A stretch of 64,000 nucleotides of DNA from Edolisoma coerulescens. Lineage: Eukaryota > Chordata > Aves > Passeriformes > Campephagidae. Shown here piece by piece: positions 10,501-22,002 of the stretch; the first letter of the stretch is position 1, and each line of letters opens with the position of its first letter. A model generated the notes under the pieces. That model was given only the letters and a program-made list of their open reading frames with translations. It was not told where the DNA came from and made no database searches. Both the position numbers and the translations under genes were made by a program. Where the stretch lies: contig VWZW01001240.1 of assembly GCA_013397115.1 (NCBI GenBank), positions 692,722-756,721 of the forward strand, written 5' to 3'.

Positions 10501-13500
10501 TGAGTTCTTGATGTTTTTCCAAGTACTGAATTGGTTTGAGATGGAGAAACAAAATTAAAAATTTTTTTAAAGTCCTATCCAACATGAGAAAAAGAGTTTT
10601 GGACAATTAAAACACTCAGTTTTCACAGCCTTCAAAATTATTGCCAGCATTAGTGCTGTTTTTTTCCCCCATTTCAGGAGTTATAAATTAGTCAGAGACA
10701 GGTCATGTTATAGGAGCTAATTTTTATAAAATAATAAAACATGACAGGAAACTACTTGAAACCATTCCTTTCCTACAAAAATGCCCCATTTCAAGGAATC
10801 AGCACTTTCCAGCTTTATTAAAGCCTTGTGCACGAGGCTGCAGAGATGCAGGCCCTTGGCATCACCTCCCCAGCTGGCAGCTCTGCTTTACTGGGAGTGA
10901 GGATTGCTCCAAATCCAGGGAGGCTGCATGGACTGACACACTCTTGTTACATCTTTGGCTCTGGTTTATTGAAACTCAAAGCTGAGGTTTGCTTTTCTGC
11001 CATCGTGAGGAACATAAGGATGTGATACAGATGGAAAGGAGTGGCACAGACTGCCAGGCTTGGGAGCAGGATGTGCAGGGGAACAGATTGATGCTTGCAA
11101 GGGAAGGACAGGGAAATCCACATCTGCCTCAGAAAGCCCAGGGCAGCAGCAGAAGCAGCAGCAGAGACAGATGTGGGGATGCACTAGAAGAGCCACCGGA
11201 GAACAGGGAGGGTTGAAGCTATTGATAGAATGAAGGTAGTGGTCACAATTTCTTGAATCAAAAATATTGTGCAGAAAGAGACTGCAAAGAGAGAAAACAA
11301 GAAACTGGAACAAGTCGTGGGAGAGAAGGTCACACAGGCTGTCCATGTGCTCCCAAGCCTGGAGCGTGAGGGCCCTTTGACACTTGTGTAAATCTGCATT
11401 GCACTGTGCTGTACACGCACCCTTAGGAGGAAAAATAAAGCTTTGCAATGATCCCTACCAACATTTATTCCATGGATTTGCCTGTGGAAGAGTAAGTATC
11501 AAGATACTTGCTCAGCACAGAAAACACGTACTTTGGAAAGCAACAAAACAAAGAGAATTTGCAAATATATCAGAAGCCAGACCAAGTGGGGGACTTGCAG
11601 TAGAGTACATCTTTAAACATGTAGATTCAGAAATGTGCACATTCAGCATTCTCAATAAATAATGCATATGTCAACGGCTATGAAGTTTAAAGAAATGAGC
11701 TGTGGGTGAGCTAGAAAAGGGATGTAGACCTAATGAAAACAAGCACAGAAAGATTTTTAAACCCATTTGATATCTGTAGTTATAACTTCCACGGCTGAAG
11801 GCAACTTCAGCATTTGCAAGAGAAGTGCCAACCCCTCCCCTTCAGCCCCAAACCCAAGAAAACTGGCGCAGTAATGAGGGTAATAAGCCTGTTTGTTGGA
11901 AGCGGTGATCCGAATGTACATCTCTTGAACGTCTCTTTAAGAGATCCTCTGAAAGGCAGCAAATGAATAAACTAAATGGAAATAAGAGTTGGATGATTCT
12001 TTGAACTTGCATTTGTTGACCTCTAAGCTGGTCTTCAAGTCTAGGAATGAGGGTCCATGCATGGTGGTAGGAAGGTCAGGCCAGAGAAAACACCTTCATT
12101 GTCCATCGCCTCTCCAGCACTCGCAGGGAATGATGGGCAGACCTGCAGGAGCAGCAAACATTACTCTGCAAAAACAACCCAAAACCCTGGCAGTCCCCAG
12201 CCTTTTTTACAGATGGGAATGACCAGTGAAGGTGCCTCTGAACTTACTTTGGAAGGTCATACATGCTCAGGGATAACTGGAGAGCACCTGCCTTGAGGTC
12301 CTGTGCCTTCGCCTTCCACCAGGGTCACTTTGCCCAGGTATTTTTGTGCAAATTTGGTGTTGCTGAGATGCAAATGAAAGCACAACTGTATTTCCTCTCA
12401 CCTCTGATCTTTGGTTAAGTCTTGATAAATGCATATTGTTTGAACACTTGTGATATGTATAATTAGGGTTCTTTAATTTATGTTTCAATAAAATGTTCTA
12501 TAATAAACATTTACTGCTCTGTGAATAAACATTTAAATGAAGCTCCTAATGGGGGTTACATGTTTCGAAGCAGTTCATGGCTTCGCTGAAGTCTCTCCCT
12601 ATATTTAATGAGAGTCATTTCCATAATCTGTGCATTATTGCTTAAGCCTCCCTTTAGGAATATTTTACAAAGTAAAATTGTGTGAAATATTATCAGCCAA
12701 AAGAGAAAGTGCTAAGAGGATTATCAAATTGTCTTGTTAAAGGGACAGCACAAACTTTCATTTCCCCCCTGAGATGCCAACACTGTAATTATATAAAATG
12801 TGCTTAGTAATCATCACACCGGTGTGTTTTTACTGGGTTTTTCCCTCTGAGACCCAGGCTAAATTAACAGGATAGTAGACCCCTGAAAGGTCTGATATGA
12901 AGGGCAATATAAAGCTAATTTACTTTTTGATATTAATAAGAAGAAGGACCAAATCCCCCAGATAAATCTTGTACATGTCAAGAAACATCCGGCTCCGTCA
13001 GAGTGGGCCAAGTACCGTTCTGTACAAAGCTGTGCACAGCTTCTCCCACGATGGGGCCCTGCAGCCCCACAATTAACACCCAGGGTCTCATCCCCATTTT
13101 GCTGAAACTTCCATCCATTTTCTCACCGACTCCACTAATGGCAGGACTCAGTCCCCCATGTGAGATATAAAAGCACACTAAGGTCGAGGGAAAGATTATT
13201 GTTGGAATACAGGTTTTCAATTCTCTGGAGCCTCTGCAAGAATACAAACACCTGTAAGATGTTTCTTCCGTATGTCTGAGTACATGAGGAGAGCATAAAA
13301 CTGAAATATATCTTCTCTGCTCTAGCAGGGAATAGGAGCATTATAGCAGCAATGGCCCACTCCCCCTTTAATGCAGGGAGTAGGGGAGAAGAAGAGAAGA
13401 TAAATCAGGAATGTCTGTGACAGGAAGAAGACAACCCTTACATACCAGTTATTCTGAGAAGGAAATCATTATCTCTAATTTTTGTGGCTATTTGTGGCCC

Positions 13501-13595
13501 TTTTAGACAACTGCTGCAATCTCTTCTAGGATGATGACAAGGTTCCTGCAGAATGAAAATACTGTCTCTGTCTCCTCTTTCATTATTTAAAGATG

Positions 13596-15645
13596 TGTAT
13601 TGGGTTTGTGTGGCTGGGGTTTGGTAGCAGGAGGGGCTACAGGGGTGGCTTCTTGTGAGAAGCTGCCAGAAGCTTCCCCATATCCAGTGGAGCCAATTCC
13701 TGCAGCTCCAGAATGGACTCACCACTGGCCAAGGCTGAGCCCATCAGCAACAGGGGTGGGGCCTCTGGGAAAACAGATTTAAGGAGGGGGAAAAAACCCT
13801 GTGCAAAAGCAACTACAGCCAGAGAGAGAAGTGAGATGTGAGAAACAGCCCTGCAGACACCAAGGTCAGAGCAGTAGGGGCAGGAGCTGACGCAGGCAGA
13901 GCAGCAGCAGGAGATGCTGCAGCACCTGCTGCAAAACATGGTGAGGGAGCTGTGCCCCTGCAGCCCATGGAGGAACACAGTGGGGCAGGGGATGCCCAAG
14001 GAAGGCTGAGACCTCATGGGAAGCTGTTGTAGTGGCTAGAAAAAAACTGTGTGTCCTTGGTTTTGATGATAATTCTTAATTCTTGATTCACAGAGGCGGG
14101 GGTTAGAATGCGTTGGTTTTGCATGGCCTTGTTTTTGGTATTGGGGGGGCCACAGAGGTGGCTTCTGTGAGAAGCTGCTGGAAGCTTCCACATGTCTGGC
14201 AGAGCCAATCCCTGGTGGCTCTGAAGATGGACATGCTGCTGGCCAAAGCTGGGCCAGTTAGAGATGATGGTAATGCCTCTGTGATAACATATTTAAGAAG
14301 AAAATCAAAACAAAGTGGGGACTCAGTTTTTTTCTAGCCAGAGAAGAGGAGGAGGTGAGAACATGTGAGGGGAACAACATGGAGACACCAAGGTCAGTGG
14401 AGAAGGAGGGGGAGGAGGTGCTCCAGGTGCTGGAGCCGAGATTCCTCTGCAGGCCATGGTGAGGACCATGGTGAAGCAGCTGTGCCCCTGCAGCCCGTGG
14501 GGATCCCCGGGGGATGCAGAGATCCAGCCTCAGCCCAGGGGGGAGGTGCCCACGCCAGAGCGGGTGGATGCCTGGAGGAGGCTGTGATCCAGTGGGAGAG
14601 CCGGTGAAGAGAGGGGGCCCTTGCTTCCAGGCTGGAGCAGCCTGTCCTTGCAGGACTGCACCCCGTGGAAGAGTGACCCATGCTGCAGCAGTTTTGGGAG
14701 GACTGTTTGCCCGTGGGAGGGACTCACGTTGCAGCAGTTTGGGGAGGACTGCTGCTTGTGAGATTTAGAGCCATGCTGGAGAAGTTCTTGGAGAACTGTC
14801 TCAGGTGGGAGGGACCCCACGGCCTCACAGGGGAAGGACTCCTCTCCCTGAGCAGTGGAAGAAAACCTTGGGTGATGAACTGACCACACCCCCACCCCGT
14901 CTCCCTGCACTGTTGGTGGGAGGGGTTGGGAGAAGAAAAGGTGTTTTAAGGACTTATTTTACCTCTCATTATCCTCCTCTGATTCTGTAATAAATTCACT
15001 TTGTACCTCTAAGTTGAGCCTGTTTTGCCCTTGGAGTGTTTTCTCTCAGTCCTTATCTCAACTCATTAACCCTTTGTTAGTTTTTTTTCTCTCCTCTGCC
15101 CAGCTGTGGCAGGGGGGGTGAACGAGTGGCTTTTGTAAGTGCCTGGCATTTGGCCAGTGTCAAACCACAACGGAAGCCCATGCTGGAGCAGGTTTACTGG
15201 TCTCCTGTGGGAGGGAGTCCCACACTGGAGCAGGGGAGGAGCATGAAGAGTCCTTCCTCTGTGGGGGAAGGAGCAGCAGAGACAAGTAGGATGAAGTTAC
15301 CACAGCCCCCATTCCCCATCCTCTTGCACCACTGGAATGGAGGAGGGAGGGAAAATCAGGAGTGCAGGAAAACCCAAGAAGAAGTGGGGGATAGGGGGAA
15401 GGTGGTTTTAAGATTTGGTTTTATTTTTCATTACCCTACTCTGATTTGATTGGTTTTAAATGAAATTAATTTCCCCAAGTCAGGTCTGTCTTGCCCATGA
15501 CAGTAAATGGTGATTTATTTCTCCCCATCCTTATCTCTAACTAGGAGCCTTTTGATGTATTTTCTCTCCCCTGTCCAGCTGAGGAAGGGAATTGATAGAG
15601 TGACTTTGGTGGGTACCTGGTGTCCAGCCAGGGTCAACCCACCAG
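13596..15645 (+). mobile_element. Solo LTR of a songbird endogenous retrovirus, split by a nested LTR
   Basis: The LTR begins TGTATTGGGTTTGTGTGGC and ends GGGTCAACCCACCAG. It is flanked by a perfect 6-bp duplication AAGATG (13590-13595 and 15646-15651). Its two halves are 13596-14024 and 15178-15645; between them a second LTR has inserted. The right half carries the usual 3' features (AGATTTGGTTTTATTTTTCA, then CCCCTGTCCAGCTGAGGA), but the poly(A) signal present in relatives has decayed to GGTTTTAAATG. There is no internal gag, pol or env sequence, so it is a solo LTR. The 6-bp duplication points to a class II (ERVK, beta-like) element. The orientation is opposite to FHIT. The family resemblance is from memory of songbird LTRs. 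Confidence 0.88.
14025..15171 (+). mobile_element. Second, related solo LTR inserted inside the first
   Basis: The element starts TGTTGTAGTGGCTAG and ends CAAACCACAAC, with matching duplications GGAAGC at 14019-14024 and 15172-15177. Removing it restores continuous sequence of the outer LTR across GGGAAGC|CCATGCTGG. From about 14108 to the end it is co-linear with the outer LTR, including a TATA-like CATATTTAAG (about 14288) and AATAAA at 14989-14994. At its 5' end it carries about 83 bp (14025-14107) that the outer copy lacks, so it belongs to a related but different subfamily. There is no internal viral coding sequence. Confidence 0.88.
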
Positions 15646-16691
15646 AAGATGGAAGAGAGAAAGAAATGGTTTCTGATGATGGCAGTGTGACCAAGTTCGT
15701 AAGTTTCTGTGGAGGATGAAATGCATTCAAGCCACGCTGCTTCTCATCACAGAATCCATCAGTGCTAAAGGAGATTTCCAAGGCTCTGTGTCAGTACTTT
15801 ATACCCTTAAGAATACATTTCCCAGGAACTAGCAAATATGTCAGTGCATACCTGTACCACTTACTAGACTGTATATAGTTCTTTATAATATTAAAATTAT
15901 GTATAGCAGCTATGGGTTCCGAAACATGGGCTGTTTCCCTGTTTTATTGCCAAATGTGCACATTCATCACTAAGGTTTAGCTGCTTCAGTTAAACCTTTT
16001 AAATGTAAATTATATTCTGTTATAAAAAGCTGATTGTGGGAGTTTTAGTGTTTCAAAGATGGTAATTTATGTGACTGGAACTAAATAAAACATTCAACAG
16101 AAACAGAATTTTACTTGATCAGAAACACTTTTATGTTTCAGTATAGTTTTCATATTTTCCTCCTGCAGCAGTGGCCTCTGTCTTTCAATTAGCTTGAAAC
16201 AGAAGATCTTACATAAAACCATAACTTTACACCATTTGCATACGTGTAATTTCACAACTTCTTTGCCTCTCATTTAAAGTATTTTTAAGGGGTCATGAAA
16301 CAATGCCTAAAATTCCTTGTGCAACCACTCAGGTGTTCACCCCTCAGCAGTCCACAGAAGTCTCTGGGACAATGGGGAAGAAGTACCAGTCTCCAAAAAC
16401 CCCTCAGCATTAAGTCTCCTCCCTTGTCACTTCAAACCATTTCAATGACATATCAGTGAGGGAGCTGAAAATGAAGAAAACAGATTTTCAGCATGTAGCA
16501 TATGACTGCAGGTCAATCCCATTTTTCTTTGACTTACTTCCCCCACGCAGTGTTGAATTTAAGATACAAAATGGTTTCATGAAAGTAAACAGCCTCCTTG
16601 AAAATCAGACTTCATAGGGCACCTACAACATCACCCAAAGGGGATTGAAATCCCTGCAACAACTTCTTGGTTCCAGCAGCTGTTGGATCAG

Positions 16692-16745
16692 GCTTTGCAG
16701 AACACTGTGGTAGCAGCAGCTTTGCAGAACACTGTGGTAGCAGCA
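16692..16745. repeat. Perfect 27-bp tandem duplication
   Basis: Two identical, directly adjacent 27-bp copies (16692-16718 and 16719-16745), each starting GCTTTGCAGAACACTGTGG. Perfect identity suggests a recent local duplication, possibly polymorphic. Confidence 0.95.
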
Positions 16746-18073
16746 TTGACACCTTTGAAGATTTTGACAACAGCCTATACAGACTAACATCTTCTCCCAG
16801 GCTACCAGTGCAGAAGTACTCTCATTCTTGACTTCCCAAATAACTAGGATTTTTCTCACCATCTTTCAAAATACCCAGCCCTGTTCCAGTTCTCTTTCTG
16901 CTCAAGCCAGTGGCAACACACTTATTAACTTCATGTGAAGTCCTTCCTGGTTTGACTAAATCTGGCAAACAGATGTGATAAAAATGGCAAAGGATATATA
17001 AGAGTATGTCCACAAACTTAACTGTAAAATAAAATGTACTCAATTGCCTTTATTCACTGTGTGATATTTTCAAGTTAGGTTAGAAAATGTACCAATATCC
17101 CTCTCTCAAACATTTTATTAACTTCTTAAAGTACTTTTGTAAGCCCTTGCATGGCAGGCAACATTTGCACAGCTCCCACCTAAGTGTGGTGAATGGCTGC
17201 AAGGCCAACACTGATAAACACACAGAAATGCATCTTCCATTTACTGCTTGCTAAAACAAGAACTCGATCATTTTAACTTACCAATTTAATTACAAAAATG
17301 TATATTGATTCAATCTTTCTTCATATTCATGAGCTGGCTAGAGAGAAGAGTGAACTGTTCTGCTTAGTACACTTTCACCTTAATAAACATGAATTACCCT
17401 AATTGGGAAAGAAGTTATTTCAAAATTGTTTAAATCCACAGAATGCTTTCAACAGGGAACTTTGGTGGATTTGTAATGCACGCTGGCGTTTGCCAGGAAC
17501 CCAGCTGAAACCACCAGGCTTGCTGTCCTGGAGACCTTTCAACAGACACTTTGTCCAAATGGACTTTGACTGTGACGAGCAGGGCCATATGGGCAGAGGG
17601 GTAGCAGAGGTGAACAGTCTGTGATTATGTCCCTAAGTCGTTTAACCTTCAGAATTACGATTCCACACACTCTGCCACCCAACAGGAGGCTGTACAAGCA
17701 GGTGAAAAGATAGATGTCTATTCGTAATGACTATTTAGGAGACCGCTGAGCTCTGGTCTGTGCCCACGTTGGTTCAGTTCATTAATGTAATTAACCAACA
17801 ATCAATCTTTTTAAATTAGTTACACAAAAACAGCTACAGCCAGATCAACTGACATGAAAGTTAGGTCATGCTCCATTTCTGCACGATTTAACATCCACAC
17901 TGGCACAGAAGACAGGGCATGGAAACATCAGAAACTGGAGCCAAATTCCTTTGAAGACCTACAACTTAATTAAGGTGTGTAAAACTTGTGCAGCTGCGTT
18001 GGTGTTATTTGCATGGCCTTCTGTGCTTGCAGCTCAACACCTTGATGATATACAAACTGCTCAGAAAACAAAA

Positions 18074-18103
18074 GGGAGGGAGGGAGGGAAGGAAGGAAGG
18101 AAA
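18074..18103 (+). repeat. GGGA/GGAA tract with a G-quadruplex motif
   Basis: Positions 18074-18088 read GGGAGGGAGGGAGGG, four G-triplets with single-base loops and therefore a textbook quadruplex motif. (GGAA)n follows to 18103. The G-rich strand is the template strand for FHIT transcription. Confidence 0.9.
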
Positions 18104-19232
18104 TATTTAGTAATGAAGGAATTAAAATAAATTTAAACAGTGTAACTTTATGCAGGACTTGAAACTGTACCTAAACAGCAGTCTCCTGATTCACCAGTGG
18201 CTGTTCACAGAATAAAATGAAAACAGAGGGAGCTGAAGTCACTATTACTGTCTGCTCCTTTTCCATGGACTAGGAAAAAACTAGCAGAGCAACCTGGATT
18301 TTCACTGAACACAAAGGTTACCTGTGAGGGGTTACAGCACAGTTCCACCATCAGCTTTGAATGCTGATCTGCTGCCCTGGGATCACAGCTGCGAGCAGCT
18401 TGTAACTCGGGCTCACAACCTGACTCTTTCTTTCCCTTTTCTCTGGGGGCTGGGGAAGTATTTGGTTGGCCTAAACCTGGTGCAGTGTGTTCTTCAGAAG
18501 CAATGCCAGGAGGTTGCTAGGGTGACCGAATCCTGCCCCTACCGCGCTCCCAGCCCGGCGCTGGGGGGATGAGGTGCGAACAGCAGCCTCGGACTGCAGA
18601 GACCTCACATTGGACAGATGGGCCCTGCTTGCACCAATCTGAGGGCTGGTTTCAGGGGATGCTGCTCAGGACCCTCCAGATTGTGGCTGCAAGGCTGAGG
18701 AAGCTACGGGAAAGCGCTGGCCCCACATCCCCGGCAGGGTAATAGGAGGCTCTGCCTGGCAGCTCCAGAGCATCTGCGAGCTCGGTGTGGGTGCACTGTC
18801 AGCCTGGTTTGACACTAATAGACAATTTCTTTCCCAACCCTTTAAGCTGAACCTGAACTAAACTGCTTTCAGTTTCCCCAAAAGGCCAAGTTTGCAACTT
18901 TGCCGTATGCTTGTCCATTAAGAGAGCATCTGGCTTCTTTTAATCCCTTGCACTAACGGAGTTGATCCAATTGCTTCCTCCAGGGACACTGCAACACAGG
19001 CATTGCTGCTGAATGACTGCCATGAAACCGTGATCCTCCTCCTAAATCCACCGTGAAACGGATGGGCAAGAGGCTCCCTGCGATGCAGGAGAGCACAACA
19101 CTGCCTAGGCTGGGAGCCTGCAAGTGGCTGAGCACATTCCTCAGTTCCTTCCCTATGCTTTGCCAGAACAGCTATTGAAGGTGTCAGGATCAGACCCACA
19201 GACTCCCCTTAAGTGAAGTGTGAAACACTCAC

Positions 19233-19358
19233 CCGGGTTCCACTTCTGTGAAATCAGGCAACTCGGCTGGTGCAGCAGAAAACGACTGGGAATTGGGGCA
19301 GATGGGGAAGGATGCCTGCTCAAGTTTCATTATGAAAGATGTGCATAAATTAGCATGA
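19233..19358 (-). other. Cryptic-exon candidate in FHIT intron 7
   Basis: On the FHIT strand a strong acceptor (TTTTCTTTCCCCTCCAG) lies 126 nt upstream of a strong donor (GG|GTGAGTGT). If included after the phase-0 microexon, the third codon would be TAA, so it would act as a poison exon rather than add protein. One other frame is open throughout but matches nothing I know. Such pairs also arise by chance in 55 kb. Confidence 0.2.
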
Positions 19359-21981
19359 CTGGAGGGGAAAGAAAAGGCAATTCTAGGAGACCAAGGAGGA
19401 ATATGCAACCTGTCACTTAACACTCCCCACTCTCTGCAGTGTTTCTGCCAGAAAACCACCAGAGCAGGTGCCTCCGGAAATGAAACTGAAGGAGACGTAA
19501 GTGAATTTAAAACTAATAACAGCAAGAAACTTTAATGAAAGTCTCTCTGACTAGCTAGAGCTGCTTTTCTCATATAGGATTTTCTGGAACTTTCATAACT
19601 CTGCACTCAAAAACCATTCTCAAAAGTTGCAGGCAGCATATTATCACTTTGTGCCTCTGTGAACACAAATGCGCCTTTCCTGTAGCACATGTATAACAGC
19701 AAAATGTGAGGAGCCCACTGTGGCAAACTCCTCATTCATTACCAGAGTGATCTCTATTTTCTTGGCATATATGCAATTCTATGTCACTGCTCTAAGATAT
19801 AAATGCTGCTAATTGCAATTGGGCTGCTTCTGTAGCTGGAGCACCAAGGTTACAGGAGCTGGGGGAGTGGAGATCTTGCCCCAGTAAAGCTCTCAGTTTG
19901 GTCTGGATCTGCCTCACCCCACAAGATGAGCAGGCAGCCTGAGCTATCCATGGTTTTAGTATTCAACATTGCTGCCAGAGTCAAAAGCAGGCTGCAATGC
20001 ACAAGGAATACAAAATAGGGACCTAGAGGGCAGGCAAAACTTTCATAAATTCAGTTCATCTACCAACATCGAAAGAATTAGTAATCAGAGAAAGAAAGCT
20101 ACAGAAGTGTTAACATTAATTCTACTCTGCTACAAGCCACGTGGTTAACACCGTGACACCTTACCATTTACTGAGGGAGAGCTATTTATTTATGTAACCT
20201 ATAGCTCACATTTAAATAATTAGTCTGCCTGATAAATTTTAGAACTTGCAATCTGTGTGCCACGTTTGCATAAGCACAGCATATTTAATGCAGGTACAAT
20301 TGTTTAACACCTCCAGCATCACATTAAAGAGTTTCATATAATTAGCAGAGTTGGGCACTCCAACTTTCAGGCCAGTTACACATTAAAAAAAAAGTGCTAG
20401 CTGTACAGTGTGAAGCTGCTGCTCCAGAAATGTAGCCTGCACTCCTAACAAGGGATGTTCAGAGAGCAATATGTGCTGCCTAGGAATAAGCAAATCAGGT
20501 CAGCTAAGACTGGACTTGATCCAAAGCTCCCCTCAAACCGGCTGTTATCTCCGAGAGTCTGAAGCTCCCCAGATCAGTCTGCAGTCTTTGGTTTTCTTTC
20601 AGCTCACCAGGAGCAAAGGCCTGAATTTAAGAGCTGCCAGCTACTTGTTCCTCTCTCCAGCAGCAGAAGCTCAATGCTTCCCTACAGCCACGTGCCAGAA
20701 TACCACTTGCAGACAAGCATGTTTACATGAGGGCACATTTCTAGAAGGTGAAAGGTAATGCTCCTGGGGTGCTGTTCTGGATGCAGCAGTTCTGACTCTC
20801 TAATAATCCCTATGTTTAGCAGCAGCTACGTAGGGGTACTCCAAATGAGCTGTATTTACTCCTCAGCAGAATGCTCCCCGCTTCCAGGAGGTGTGTCAGG
20901 GATGAGCTTGATCTTTGCTGCTATTATTTTGACAGAGTCAAGTAAGCAAAACCCCAGTTGTGTGAATCATATCATGGCAGTCTCTTGGCATCTCAGCAGA
21001 TTAAGAATGCAGTAAATACAAAACCTCATAGTTCAAGTTGTAAACATAAAAATAAAACTGAATTTCAGCTTCAAATTTAATCAGTGGAGGAACCTGAGGT
21101 AAAAGCCATGCTCACAGAGAGTGGATGCCACTGGCATTCCTACTGCATCAGAATTTCCTAAACAACATGAACAGAACTAGCCACTATTTTAGAAGTTAGG
21201 GTGTGCAAAGTGACAACTAGCAAGCAAAGTGATATTCTGAAAATCAAATCACAAATTAAGAAACTAGAAATGCTCACTTAAGAGCTTTCCTTTGGGCATC
21301 TCATCTGAAGAGAAAGCCAAAATAAGTCTGTTTGTTTGCTTCTTGTTGCTCTTAAGCCAGATCATCAAACATCCCAATTTAAAGCCAAATTTCTAAACTC
21401 ACTCAGCAATGAGCAGCAACTGACATCAACATGTCTTGTCAGATTTTCAAAGCATTTCAATGCTCAGCACACTTCAAAGAAATTAGCCACCTGCATTATT
21501 GCCAATCAGTTCTGAAAACCCTGTTTCATCTATGTTAAGCTCTCATGAAAACTTCTACCTATGCGTCTTTTCCAAATGGTGTTTAGGCACTTCAGAAGCT
21601 ATTCTTTGAATATTTTAGAGACAACATCAAGACCCTTTTCACAGGGAATTATTTTCTAGTTCAGTCTATCCAAAACTGTAAAGAAACTGGGATCAATCCC
21701 ACTGTGTCTATTTATCAAAAATCTTCTGTCATCACAGGACCTTCATCTCAGATAAGTAAAATGAAGACAAGCTTCAAGTTAAAAATAGCACTACACAGAC
21801 TCCTCTCTTGGTAACTCAGCTGCTGGGAACATTTACCTCTATACTGTTCCAAACTGAGCTGAGCAAATAAACCTCCTCTTGCTACTGCTGGAGAGAGGGA
21901 GCAAAGACCAGTATAAATTAAAAGAATCTTGATAACTCTGGGAAAAGAAGTTCTTGGGTGATAAGAATATATTTTCCAAGG

Positions 21982-22002
21982 AGAGGTGCCACAAGCACCT
22001 CT
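21982..22002. repeat. Short perfect hairpin
   Basis: AGAGGTGC (21982-21989) and GCACCTCT (21995-22002) form a perfect 8-bp stem with a 5-nt loop. It lies in a region where about 21940-22060 and 22060-22220 look like diverged tandem copies, sharing for example GGGAAAGCACCACA and GGGGAAGCACCACA. Confidence 0.6.

Larger units (their letters stand above)
5016..13595 (-). other. FHIT: FHIT intron 7, right of the catalytic exon up to the nested LTRs
   Basis: Ordinary non-coding, mostly AT-rich intron. It contains the long palindrome 6608-6750 and a T24 tract at 7515-7538. Open frames of 60-160 codons occur on both strands, but none shows a recognisable domain and many overlap on opposite strands. 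The block about 12480-12760 is AT-rich with two copies of AATAAACATTTA-like sequence and could be conserved regulatory DNA; this is only an impression. Confidence 0.8.
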
